Below are positions 1 through 12,800 of a stretch of 64,000 nt of DNA, piece by piece. Under the pieces are notes generated by a model, which did not search any database, was not told the origin of the DNA, and saw nothing but the letters and a program-made list of their open reading frames with translations. The stretch comes from Strigops habroptila (Eukaryota; Chordata; Aves; Psittaciformes; Psittacidae), in assembly GCF_004027225.2 (NCBI RefSeq), contig NC_044282.2, forward strand, positions 57,120,397 to 57,184,396, in the 5' to 3' direction. The number at the start of each line of letters is the position of its first letter. Position 1 is the stretch's first letter. Made by a program: the position numbers and the translations under genes.

Positions 1-139
1 CAACCTGGCCTTTAACACTGCCAGGGATGGGGCAGCCACAGCTTCTCTGGGCAACCTGTGCCAATGTCTCACCACCCTCACAGGGAAGAATTTCTTTCTA
101 GTATCTAATCTAAATCTACCTCTTACCATTTAAAGCCTA
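1..139 (-). mobile_element. CR1 LINE 3'-region fragment, cut by window edge
   Basis: Read on the minus strand this carries the usual CR1 near-3' block (a 'GTGAGGGTGGTGAGACATTG' stretch, then the 'CACAGGTTGCCCAGAGAAGC' stretch). The extreme 3' end lies off the left edge of the window. It sits in the intron before the last coding exon of the adhesion GPCR. Nothing else is recognisable between 140 and 1029. Confidence 0.85.
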
Positions 140-1029
140 AAACAAGTATTGGATAGTGGCATGTTTCGTCAGTTCTAAAACACACTAAACAAGTTTTGTT
201 TTGAGCTTAATGTTATCAAGACACAGTGCTCCTCATTTCATTTACTGTTCATGTACTCTTCACCACCTTGGAGCTATATCTCTTTAAAAGTTCTCTGGTT
301 GTCATTTAATGGGCATCAACATTTCAGTTATGACTTTATCTTGTAAGACGCATTGCTGGAAATATGAGTAATTTCTTTCCTAAATGTGCAATCTTTGCAT
401 CCAATCATTGTTCAGAGAAGATTGTGACATTTGGTCAAAGTGGGATAAGGAGGAATTTAATGTAGGCAAGCAATTGTTTTTTAAGAATCAGTTTATTAGT
501 CACATAATGGAACAAGAAGTTGGTTTCTGACTCTGCTACAGTAAGTTTACATGAGTACACTGCCCAGATACAGAAGCATCCTACCACAAGAAAGAGACAT
601 GCCCACAACTGCCTCCCATGGTGCTGCCACCTGAAAATCTTGTATTATTACCACTCTCTTCCACACTCTGCTCACGGGTTCTGTGTACTTGGGTCTTAGT
701 TTAGAGTCTCATGGTCACAAGAGGGAGAGAGCTGGGATCCATCCCAACTATGCTCAACGAGGACCACTAAGCCCCTGCATTTGTTCGAGTAAATTACTAC
801 CTCATGGTACAATCATCAGTTCAGGCTGACATATCCTGGCTATGTCACCAAACACATTGACCTCTGTGGTTGCTGGTATTGCTGTAATCCAGCTAGTATC
901 AGGGCTACAGACCAAATCAAAGCCAACTGGGTCATCAGGACAGGTCTAACTGTCCTTGCTTTGAAGTGCCAACATGTCCCAGGCTGTCTGCCCTTATGCC
1001 TGTCCTTACCACTGTGCTTTGTTTTGCAG

Positions 1030-1109
1030 GAAAATACAGAGTATCTTCTTCAGAGCCATCCAGCTCTTCCTCTGAAAACACTTCCAAGTCATATTCTTTG
1101 CTTAACTGA
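1030..1109 (+). CDS. ADGRF5: C-terminal coding exon of an adhesion GPCR, probably ADGRF5 (partial gene)
   Basis: A splice acceptor (TTTGTTTTGCAG) is followed by 26 codons entered in phase 1: a residue completed by GA, then KYRVSSSEPSSSSSENT and SKSYSLLN, then TGA at 1107-1109. A serine-rich cytoplasmic tail ending in SLLN or a similar sequence is what I remember from the ADGRF group of adhesion receptors. In human, ADGRF5 lies tail-to-tail with MEP1A, exactly the arrangement seen here (this exon +, MEP1A -). The seven-transmembrane and extracellular exons must lie to the left of the window; I found none in 1-1029. ADGRF1, the next family member in human, is the main alternative. The family call is fairly firm; the member rests on synteny. 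Confidence 0.65.
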
Positions 1110-2400
1110 GGCACTGCAAATGCTAAATCACATAGCTCTGAAAGGACCTCTGCCCTTTCCAAGACGCACACAAAAAGTACCTGTGAGTCATCAAGAAGTG
1201 GACTGCTTCATTTTGACTAAACTGTGCCTTGGTGCATTGTTCTGGAATAATCATTTCTGGTTAACGTGGAAGGCAGGGAAGCTTTGAAAGGTGGAATTTT
1301 ACAGGGGCTGCCAATCCCAGAAGAGATGACAAGGATTTGAAGGCCTCCTAGTGCCAGAAAAGACATTGGGAGTGAAGAATTCTCAGCCTTTAAGAGGGTT
1401 CTTAGCACTGTACAGTACTGAGCCATGAGCTGCAGTGCTATAAACAGCTGTTGTCCAGTGGTTTTAGTATTTCCCCTATCAACTCTCAGACTGATTCCAA
1501 AGGCCTGTGTAGATAGATACACGAGTACCTCATACCTTGTCTCTTGCCCTCGTATTAGAGTCTGGAAAGGCCATAGGGTATAGTGCTATCCACTTTCTAT
1601 TTAAGACTTTCTGGAACTAAAGATTCACAATTGAGAAGGTCCTTTTAGATCTTCACTTTTGATTTGGATAAAACGAAGACCATGATGATTCCTGCATGGT
1701 CTTCTTCAGATGGAATGTACTAAAAGCTCCATGTGGCACATTTTTTGAAGAAAAAGAAGGTTTATATCCTTAACTATAGTTGTCCTTCCCTTCATATGTG
1801 GTAAGAGAGAGATGGTTGCTGCCCTCTACCACAGAGGGAACTGCATTTATTTAACGCATAGTAGTGTTAAGTATGCAAGGAATATCTTGTGTAAAGCCTG
1901 TGTGTTTGAGTGTCCTCTCAGAGAAGAATCACACCTGGAGGGCTCAAGAGTCAAGACTCTGCAGTGAATGTAAACCACCATGTGCCAGGCAGGATGAAAG
2001 GTTTTATATAAATTATTGCTCTAATATTACATTTGTGGAAACAGTTATTTCCAAGCCTGTATACCTTTAAAGGCAGGACTCCTGCCTTAAGTGGGGGGCT
2101 ATGAGAGAGCCTGCAAAGTATTTATAGTGCACAAAAAGATGTTACAAAATTTAATGTAAAATATAATAGGTGGAATCGTGAAGATTTAGATTTGAGGCCG
2201 TTATCAAATACTGCTGTTGAGTGGTACAGCCCCATATGGTCATTGGGGAATCAGGCCTATGTCTACTGGTGGTGAACCCATTCCCAGGACTTTGGGATGA
2301 ACCAGGATGTGAAACTGTTGACTATAGTTATAGGCATGTGCAATGGGTTGGTATGGGCAGGTAATGACTGAAAACAATAAACAAGCATCAATCAAATGTA
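1110..2400 (+). other. ADGRF5: probable 3' UTR of the adhesion GPCR gene
   Basis: This stretch follows the TGA stop directly, has no coding exon I can recognise on either strand, and contains a canonical AATAAA at 2376-2381 that could end the transcript. The exact cleavage site cannot be read from sequence alone. Confidence 0.4.
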
Positions 2401-5400
2401 ATATTTACATTGAAAGGAATTTCTTTTTGCTTGAAAATGTAGATATAATACTAGAACTTGAATACAGAGATTAAGAAATATTTGAAAGTCCAGAATCTCT
2501 TTGAACTGCATGGCCAGTGAAAACTTGAAAATCAGACTTTTCCACATTATTCCAACCAATATTTGCGCTTGGACAGCCATTTGATCTAACTCATCCTGGA
2601 AGTAGCTTGTGCAATATTGACCTGCTACAGAATCATACAATCCCACTGCACGGGACATAAACTCTAAAGTACAAATCCGTGTAGACAGCACAGTCCCACC
2701 ACACTTTACCTCTGCAGATATTTCATCTCTGAGGTTTCACCACACTGCCCAGTTTAGTAAGCCTGGGTCTTGACTGTGTGTGAATGAGAAATCAGGATGT
2801 GATGTGATGCTGAGCTGTCCGGCACTGAAGGCCATCTTTGGGTGGATCTTGAAAGGCAAGGTCCTTGCCAGCATTATAAAAGCCATGACAATTCATGAAA
2901 GAGAAGCAGCTCAGAAATTAACTGTGCCAATCTTAAACATTTGGGGCCAAGACTGCACTTGTATTTATACACAGATCAGACAAAAGGGAAGAGAAGAAAA
3001 AGTGTAAGGGAGTGCTGAATGGTGAAGAAGGGGAAACACGTGGCAGCAACAACACTATACCCCTCCCACCAACCCTCAGCAGCAAAAACCAGACAACGTG
3101 GGCAGTGGACTCACCAACAGCTTTCTCCCCTCAGGAGTTTTGTGCTTTGGACAGCTGGCTCAGTCTTTCCCTTTGTCTTGACCAAAGCCCAAATCCCTGC
3201 ATTCACCCCCCTTCCTGAAGTCAGGGCTGTCACAGGGCTTGTTTCCTGATGATTGCTGTCACACATGTACCTCCTCCTGCTTAACTGCAAGAACTTAACT
3301 GCACGAAGTTTAAAACATTGCAACAAAAACCCACCAGGTTCAATTAATTTCTAAAAAGGATTATTCACCTTTTATAGCATTGGATGGAGAGCAGTCACGC
3401 CTTGGCACCTTCCTCATTTATTTCAGGTCGGGGAAAATAGTAAAGGAGGGGACTGTGACATACAGATCTCTGAAGAAGAGACATGCCTTCTCTCACATGT
3501 CCTGAATAGAGGTTTTGGACTGTGACAGTTGTTGAAAAACTCTTACATGTGCTTCAAGCCCAGATTTTACCCTTCATTTTTTAAAGACTTTGGGAACCTT
3601 TAATATGAACAATACAAAGAGCCCAGGAGCATTTAACCCCCACTAGAGTGGCCAGTGAAAATCAATGATGTGCCCCAGAACTGGGGTTTACAGGTGTGCA
3701 GCTTTGATACCTTTTCTTTGGACCATGAAACCAATTATGTTCTGATCTCTGATGTTTTCATGGCTCACCAATCTGGCAGGCATATTCACTTCTTACACTG
3801 TGCCAGCAAACATGTCCAGGAAATAGCTGCATTTTGGAAAGGTCGAGTTGGTTCTCAACAGCTAATAGGATTCAATGCCGTTGAGAAGAAATAGGGCTGA
3901 CAGACAGATTCATGCATGGACCATGTCATTGCCTTAGTACTTTCCTGTTAGAAAACCAGGGTAAAATATACAATACAACTGACACAAAATCCAGGATAAT
4001 TTCTTCTAACTTAACACTCTTTCCAAGTTCTTCTTAGCTTTTTCCTTGGGATAAGTAGTGCTAATCCTCCTGCAGCCTCTTCACAGATCATTCCTCCCTT
4101 TGCAGGATAACGAACAGTGCACATCTCAGCACATCAGGTCTGGGTTTTTTTGTCAGGCAGGAATGGCACTTCCCTTTGTTAGTTAAACTGGGCAGCAAAA
4201 ATCAGCCCCAAGGGAAGGGGATGCAGCTGCTGCACCCGGGAAAGAAGAGCTGTGTGTGAAAGGCAGTGTTGGCACCATGGCTGGCAGGTCACCTGCCTGT
4301 CCTGCCCGCAGCTTGAGCGCGCCACATCAGCTGTATCCTGTGCTTCACCCTGGCTTTCCAGCAGGAAAGTGCTAGACAATTGTGTGGTCTGGTTGTATCT
4401 CTGCTCAGCTGCCATTCCCTTGGAAAGCGGGTGTGCATTGCACGAGGTAACACTGCTGACTTGTTGTCAGCATTGTCCTCTGTGCCGCAGGCTGGCCCAG
4501 GGAGCTCCCTCCCTTTCCTGGGCAGCAGTCCCCCTCCCACAGCTGCAGATGGAAGATAAACCAGTGTGTGGGCCAAGTGAGAGCTTGCAGGATTTTTTCC
4601 ACATGCTGCCTGGCAGCAGCAATCACTAGAAGCAGTGATGTCAGGAGAGGGTCCTGGTTGCCTGCAGTCCAGCACTGCTGTGAGCATTGCCCAAATCTTT
4701 TAGGCTGAAGCAGTGGTGGCCAGCCAGCCTGCCCTGCACCGAGAGCCCCTGTTTAACTGTGGGTCTGCAGCAGCCAGCTGTGCTGGGAAGGTGAGGTGTC
4801 TTGTTAACAACAAAGAAAATATGTGTCCATGAGAACCATCTACTTCCAGTCCCAGCCTTGGACAAGAAACAACCACACAAGAGCCATCTCACTGTGATGC
4901 TCGGAAGTGTTAGAAAGAGTAACACCAGCAGATCTGGCAGTGAGGTGGGGAGCAGAGATATGTGCGGTTGTTTGCGAGCACCTGAGTCTTTAAGCTGAAG
5001 TCTGAAATGCCATAGAAATCATGGTGGAAGTCTCTACCCTTTTTGCCCCAGGGAGCCTGGGCTGCAGATCCTGTTTTGCCCTGGCTGAGTAACTGAATGA
5101 AGCAGGTTCACACCTGTCAGTGATGCCACTGCTGATTAGAAAATCCAAAAGAGAGAGGACAGGCACCTTGCTTGAGAATAGCTGCTGTGACAGCTCTTTC
5201 TAGGGGACAGACTAAACTTGGAGCTGAGACCTGGCAAAGCTACGCTTGCTTTTCTGCGCTGGCAGTCTGAGCTGTGCCTTTCACATCTCTCCCCTGTAGC
5301 CAAGCGCTGCAAGCAATGATGACGACACCTGGTGGCTCCAAAGGATCTTCTGTAGGTTACATGGATCTTTTGCAGAAGCTAGAAGGATGTGGTGTCTGCA

Positions 5401-6334
5401 TTCCCTATAATCCTGGTCACCAATCTCCATTACCTTGGACCACTGTTGGTTCCAGTTCAATGCTGTTAAGTAAAATAGGTGGGTAAGGCAAGCAAGGTAT
5501 CAGCAGCTCCAAACCCATGCCAGGGTTGCAGCTCCACCACCCATACACCTGGGGCACACAAGCAAGACTGATGTTCTGCACTGAAAGCCTGTGGGTGGAG
5601 GTTAGAGAGAAAGGGATTTGTTATCCCACAACAGAATTCCCAGTTCTCATGCAAGTGGTGCGAGTTAAGCAAGGGACAACTGGAAACAGCTCTTTGTTTT
5701 TAGGAAAACGAATGCCCTAAATGCAAGTTTGAACAGAAACAAATCGCTACGCATGCTTTGTCATTGAGCAAAAATGACCAACACTTCAGCTACTGTTTGT
5801 ATTTGCACACAAAACAGATTTTTTCCTTCATACAAGTATAAAAATCTCATCTAGAGTTTCCAAAAACCACTTCTGAGAGTAATTTCAGATGGCAAGCCAG
5901 GCTTATTATAGTCTTTCTCCTGAGGGGTCAGAGTTAGGGAGCTTTCCTGGAACTGACCTGCTACTCAGAGGTACAGATCAAACAAGATGTCAGGCTAGAA
6001 ACTACAGTTAGTCAATGCTTCTGGGCAACTTCAGTACAGGTCTATTTAAGGAGCCTAAATATAGATTTTCAGACCCTTAGAAAGTTATTCTTTCAATATT
6101 CTGCTCCAATAAATGTGGCAAAGCCACCTTTATTAGACATGATGTTTGAGAGCCAAGAGATGCTGTCAGCTACATCCTACAGTGACTGATCACAGGAAGT
6201 GTACGAGTTAATTGTAATGCAGGCTCACTGGAGAGAGGAATCCCTGAAGACTCCAATGCTTAGCACCTGACTTTTCCTAAGCTTGTAGCTCATGCGCTGA
6301 GTGCAGTATTTGCAATTTACCCGTGATGATTACT
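2401..6334. other. intergenic spacer between converging genes, no gene seen
   Basis: Between the GPCR 3' end and the MEP1A 3' end I see only unique AT-rich sequence with short chance ORFs on both strands. No repeats of note and no splice-bounded reading frame that I recognise. Candidate minus-strand polyadenylation signals for MEP1A (TTTATT on the plus strand) occur at 6129-6134 and 6335-6340. Confidence 0.5.
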
Positions 6335-6829
6335 TTTATTTGAGCTTTAGAAGTTCCCAAAACCTGTGGCCACGTCACCTTTCATCCATTCCCAAAATTG
6401 ATTTGTACCCTTCAAATTTCTTGAGTAATTTCTATAGAAACATTTGTAGAATCTTAACATATGTGCTTCTGTGTGACTTTTTCCGGTGTTTTGAGAGGTA
6501 CTACCAGTTATTTAATCTAATTTTGAACTGTGGTTGAAAGTAAATGCATGGACTCTCAGCATTGTTGCACTGCTTGGTATTAGACAAAGAAACGAAACAT
6601 TCAAAGCATACAGAAGGAAGGCAGTGTATGAACTTTCATTAGACAACAGTTCTACATGATGTTCTTTAACTGTGAAGTCTTACAGTGTAAACAGCTAAGC
6701 TGCTGATAGAGCATCTCATCCATATCCTGACTGGTCTTTTACAAGCTGTATTCACCATTGTTCATTGAAAAACCATGTCTCATGAACTATGGAATAGTAT
6801 CAGGCTGTGATTTATACCCCTGCAGCTCT

Positions 6830-9800
6830 TCATCTTCTTGCCATCATGGAAATGAGGACGATGGTTAAGACAATGGTTCCAGCAATTCCACCAGCTGTCA
6901 GTCCCAGGATGTTCCCATGGACCTGCCATGATTGACACCTCTCACCCGTAAAGAAGAAGGCTTGTCCTGATGGGCACCTGGGAAAATCAAGTACAGATTA
7001 ACATGGATCAGGAGTTTTGTCCTGCCCTATAGGTCCACCTCAAGGTCCTCACACTCACTATCCTGGGTGGGCAGTTCCCGTCAGAGGGGTTCACGTCACA
7101 ACATCACCACCTTGTTTGGAGGCTATCTACATACCCTGGAAGCACCCCAGAATGGGGTTTCTTTGTCTCCCCTTAAGGTTGCTAGTCAAAACTGGTCAAT
7201 GCAGTGAAGTGTTTTGCTGCTACTGTTCCTTGAAAACTTAGTGGCTTAGACATCTGAAATTTGTAGCTCTGAATACTTATTAGCTGCATCATTTGGTTCA
7301 GAAGAAAGTCAAGGCAAGCAGGGAAGAAGTCTGTGGTACCTGCAGCTTGCTCTTCCTTTCACGTTCACGCAGACTCCACCATTCTGGCAAGGGTTTGGGT
7401 CACAAGGGTCTTGCAGATAAGGCAGCTGGTCTTCAACGGGCTGTATGTCCTGGGCTGCTCTCTTCTGCCTTTCAAGAATGAGTCCTTTCTCGAAGGCAAG
7501 TTGTCCAGGTTCAACAGGAACTTCAGTGTTATTGAGGTGAGTTAGGTCTTTTAAAAAAGGAAAAAGAGGAGAATGACATCAGACAGGAGTGATGCTATAT
7601 GTAGTATTCTTCATACCAGGGGCTTACAGGGTGCTTTGTGGACTAGAGGGTACTTCTCCATTTTCCCTTCACAGAGCTCTTTCCATACCACAGAAAGTTC
7701 TTAATGTTTAAAGCACAAGTTAGAAAATAATAGGTAGGTAAATCAGTGATATTCCGTATTTCAAAAAATCATGCAAAAAGTGTGGCCGTTCTGTTTGAAA
7801 ATATGAACAATAGGAATGGCATTCCAGTGTGTTCAATGCTTAGAAATGGACACAGCTACTGGTTAGGGTGCTTAAAGCTGCCTAAGAAGTTAACCTTCAG
7901 TAACTTACTACCATTTAGATTCCTCTGAACTCATAATCACCTTAGTCAACATCACCCACCTGAAACTTAGACACAGAAATGCTCTTAAAAGTTGATCCCC
8001 ATTAGAGGAGACAATGACTCAGAGATAAGTGGCAATAGTTACTTGAATGTATGAAAAAAGGTAGAAAAGATCACCTATTTTTGTAAGGAGAACCAGGAAG
8101 AGGGTCTTTACCATTAAATTCTGCAAAAATAATTAGGTCATCATTTTTCAGAAAGCTTTTCTGTCTTAACTGGCTGTGGGATATGAAGGTATTCCACCCC
8201 AAGGATACACTTCTATAGCAATTGCATGACACATCAAAATTTCCAATAATTGATGGCTTCTCCCATATTGAGGTTTCATCATCATCTGCAAAGAGAGTAT
8301 AAGTGATGAATAAGAACCACAAAGTTCTGCAGCTGGAAGTATGACATTACTTTTTTCTGCATTACTATGTTAAATGGGACTTATGCTGTAAAATCAAGTT
8401 CAGATCTGAAGTACCCAAACAAATAACAGAGGACTGACAAATTATGGTGCCAGCAGATCCTTAGATATGGTCTGCGTGAAGACTCTTAGTCCATATGAAG
8501 GCATTGAAATTCCACAACTCCCCTTTCATTGAGGGCTAACCAAAAGCAAGTTACCTCCTCGTTGTCACCAGCTTAGAGCAAGCTCCCTCCTGTATAAGGG
8601 TACTCCTTATTGGTTTTTTGAGTATGTCTGGTTTAGAATTTACGAGATTTTGTTCACTGCTATGGTTCTGTTAAACATATTCATACCTAAGGTTTAAAAG
8701 CTCCTACTGAAAAAGTGTGTACTAAGCTTCCACTGAAAAAAGCGAAGAGGGGTGGAGATTCATCTCTAGTATTTTATTCTGTACAAGCTCACTATTGTCC
8801 TGTTGTTTTGCTTGTTTGAATTAACATATCCATGGGAAATTCTAGGGCTGGATATGGAACTGTGGTGCTACATGCTATATAAACCTGGAGTTAAGAGGTA
8901 GTCCCTATGTGAAAGAGTTCATAATCTGCAGCCTACATCCAGACAAGCAAGACAGGCTTCAAATGCTGCAGACTGATCTCACAGGTGTTTTTTTCTTAAA
9001 TAGAGCTACAGTGTGAATGCTGTATGTTCCATGTATGAACAGACCATGTATGTTCAAATTAGCCAAGTCTCCAAAATGCAGTTTTAACTGCATTTAAATG
9101 CAGTTTTGGCTTAAATTATTGCTGATTCAATAATGCAATACAGCACTCTGCTGTCATTGCACCATCCTATGGTGATATGTCACCTATCATAATGGCAAAA
9201 CACAGGTAGAATGGGAATTGCCAGGTCTTAGGAGAACGCTGTATTTAGAGTCAAAATCAGATACCCCAGGGGTAGTTTATAATAACACCAACCTTCTATG
9301 TGTCACTTTTCATGTTAGATGATCTTTCACAGACAGGAATTCTGAGTCACACACAAGAAAGCGTCCCAAATTGGGAAATACAGCCAAAGTTGCTCAGCTC
9401 TTGAGTCCTACATTCTGCCCTCTGACTCAGGTTCCTTGGCTTTCATTTTCATCATTCTTCCAGGCAGACATCGCTTACCTGAGATAACATAATCTGTGCT
9501 TGTGGTGAAGCTTCTGCTTGAGGACATCCTTTTCAGGATGTCAGGGTCCTGGTCCAGCACTGTGAGTACAACTTGGCGATTTAGAGCTGGCCACTCCAGA
9601 ACACCATCGTTCTCTCCACTGCACAAGTGAAAGGCAATACGAGTGTAGCCACTGCTTGTGGAGTGGGGATGCAAACTTATGCCAAAACCATAACCCTCAG
9701 GGCTATAAAACCTGGGGCTTTGAATAACGTCACTTGATGCATTTTCGAGGAATTGGCTGAAATTCCGAATGACCCACACAGCTGTGGGACAAGGAGTCTC

Positions 9801-12800
9801 TGTCAGTGTGACGTCGTCAATAGCAATCCCACCAGATGAAGAGCTCGAGTTGCCCTTTACTCCTTGGAAAAGGTAACGGAACTTCTTCTGAGCGTTGAGG
9901 GTTACATGGGCAATTTTCCAGTTATAGTCATTATCAGCTTTGGTAAAAGGAAAGCAAAATATTGCCATCAGCATGATTAGTGATATGAGAACCAGCTTAC
10001 TCCTAGCCACCCATTCCAGATGCATTTTTAAACAACTGGACCTCTCACAGAGTCCTGAAGGCTGGAGATCTTAAGTTGGCATTGTGATTATAATATACGC
10101 ACATTGCCTTATCATCTAAATGCTTTGGAGACATTGTGTTAGGAACTCTTCACACATTTGTGAGTGACAGTCTCTAGTGTAAAGGGAACAGGCTAAGGGC
10201 TGAGACATAACAAGTGGATACAAGTTAATGACCCAATGTGTTAGAATTAATTAACTGTTGTTGCCACTTTCCCAGGGACTTATCCTTCCCTGTAAATCGC
10301 TGCAGGTTGATACAGGCAGGTTATCACAGGTCTTGGGTTTTGATAAGATCAATGCACTGTGCCATCGCTGAATTTGTCTTATTTAGCAAAATCCCCCAAA
10401 GTGGGAAATCAGTTCAGATTTCCAGAACTACATATGTTTTTATGTTTCCAACCATGTAAAAATGGTGGGATTCTTAATGACTGCAGATGAGCACAGGTAT
10501 TACGTCTGAATAGCTCACTCTTACATCATAATACAGCCAGTGGAGATCTAGTCAACAGATCTCCAGCAGCGTTTGGGGTCCCTCTCAATTGCTGAGTGTA
10601 ACAACATTATTAGGAACATTGTGACTTTGGCTGCAAGCATCTAAATTACATTATTACAACCCACAGTTTCATTGCTAAATGCCCTCATATAATACCAAAA
10701 TCCTTAGCCAATTGCAAGATATTCTGGTAGCTTCAGGAAAATCTTTTGATTTCTGAGCCAATCCACTGCATTCATGGCCTCAGTAAGGCAACTCTTCCCT
10801 CCCCCCAATATTCTAGATATTCCTCATATTTCCACAATTACCTTGAAAGGTTTGAATTTTCCTCAACTTGCGAACATTTCCAGTGCTATCATCCTCCTTA
10901 AGCCAGACGATCAGCTTGTCTGAAAGGCTTCCTGTGGTCTTATAGAAGAATTGGAGGCACTGCTGAGTTCTCTTTGGATAAAGGATTCGAGACTCTAGGA
11001 TTGCCACCTCATCTGCCTCGCCAGAGCTGGTGCTGAAGTACATGAAATAGCCAGCATCTGTGAAGAAAGCATGGTCTTATTGTCTCCAGATTTCCTGCTG
11101 GCTGCATGGAACAAATTTACCATTTCAACTCCACTCGTTTAGTAGGCATTAATGTAGTACTTACTTAACACGAATAGTAGAGGAAATAGGATGTGATAAC
11201 CACCCAAGACAGACCAGGATAAGAACAGGACTAGTAGTTTAGCATATATATGGAACTCATTGATGGCTGTTTATGTCAATGTTGCATTAATTGGTCTGGT
11301 TGGATGTCTCAGGAATGTCAGAGATGTAAGACCAAGTGTTCAGTGCTGACTGCAAGTAATTAGTAAATGTATTTTTTTTTTACTTGATTTATACTCAAGA
11401 TAATCTAAAGATGAGATCTTAGAGATCGTACGCTATATTATCTTGTAAAGAGTAAGATAATTTCTTATCAGTGATAAAGGTAATAAAGAAGGCCTGGGCA
11501 CAAAACTAGCACTCTTCTGAACTTGCACATGAAGATCTTTTTTACAGATTGCCCAAGGACATTTCAAAACTCAGTTTGGGGAAAATATTTAAGAGTTACT
11601 GCCCCTCTAGTTTAATTTCCCACTAACCTTTTCTGAAGTGTTTTTACTTTAAATTTCAAGGGTCTACTTTTATCCTGATATTTACAAGAGATTTACTGTT
11701 TGCACACATATCTTGGTATCACATGAACTTATTATAGAATCATGGAATGGTTTGGGTTGGAAGGGACCTTAAAGCTTATCTAGTTCCAACGCCCCTGCCA
11801 CAGGCAGCGACATCTTCCGCTAGAGCAGGTTGCTCCAAGCCTCATCCAACCTGGCCTTGAACACTGCCAGGGATGGAGCAGCCACAGCTTCTTTAGGCAA
11901 CCTGTGCCAGGGCCTCCCCTGCTTTAGGCCAGGATTCCCCCACTTTGTACTTAGGCAAAATTTACCGCAAAAGGAACTTTTTTTTGGAGTCTGTAGTAGT
12001 TTACCCTGCCTAAATAATGACAAATCATGCCCATGCTTTTCAGAATTGCCTATTGAGATTTAATCTTTATTCTCAGTTTTAAGCCAACACCCTGCAGCTG
12101 TGACTGGGGCTGACTCCACCTTTTTCTTCCCTTGAAAACAGAAAAATTACCATATTAAAAAGAAAATTATCTCTAAACTGCTATTATAAAATATTTTTCA
12201 ACTTTCTTCTACCTCCAGAACCAGCACTCCTCAAGCTTAACTTATTCGCTTTGCAAACAGAGCAAACACAGGACATTTATGAGCAGCTATGAGTGCTGTT
12301 TCATTCGGTAACACAACTCTTACTCAGATTTTGGAAGTTGCAGTAAATCCTTTTCCAGGTTATATTTAAAAGGCCTCTAGTTAAGATTGTTCTTTGTCCC
12401 ACTTTATCTTGCTTGTGTGGAGAACATTCCACTGTGTTGAAAGATTAACAAGAGCACAAGTACAACCATAAACTGACACTCACAGGGTCAAGATACGTTG
12501 AAAGAAAAAGGGCTTTTTGCTTGACTAGAAATGGTCCAACTCAGATGTTTGCCAGGTAGTGTCTTAAATACAGTCCTATAATCCTGTGTTTTCAGAATAG
12601 CTGGTGCTGGGTTTTCTCAAGGGTTGACTACAACAACGGGTTCAGAAAAGATTTTAAAGATGCTGTATTTAAAGCACACCATATCAGTACAGACATGCAC
12701 AAGGGTCCATTACTCCAGTTAACCCCTTTTCCACAGGAAAGCATTCTGTTTGTTTTACCTCTACAGCGTCCAGAAAGTGTGTGGTCTTCCTGCCCTGCAC

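Noticed and set aside
4252-4687. Overlapping 125- and 132-codon frames on both strands
   Set aside because: Mutual shadows in a slightly GC-richer patch with no recognisable protein similarity and no splice context.
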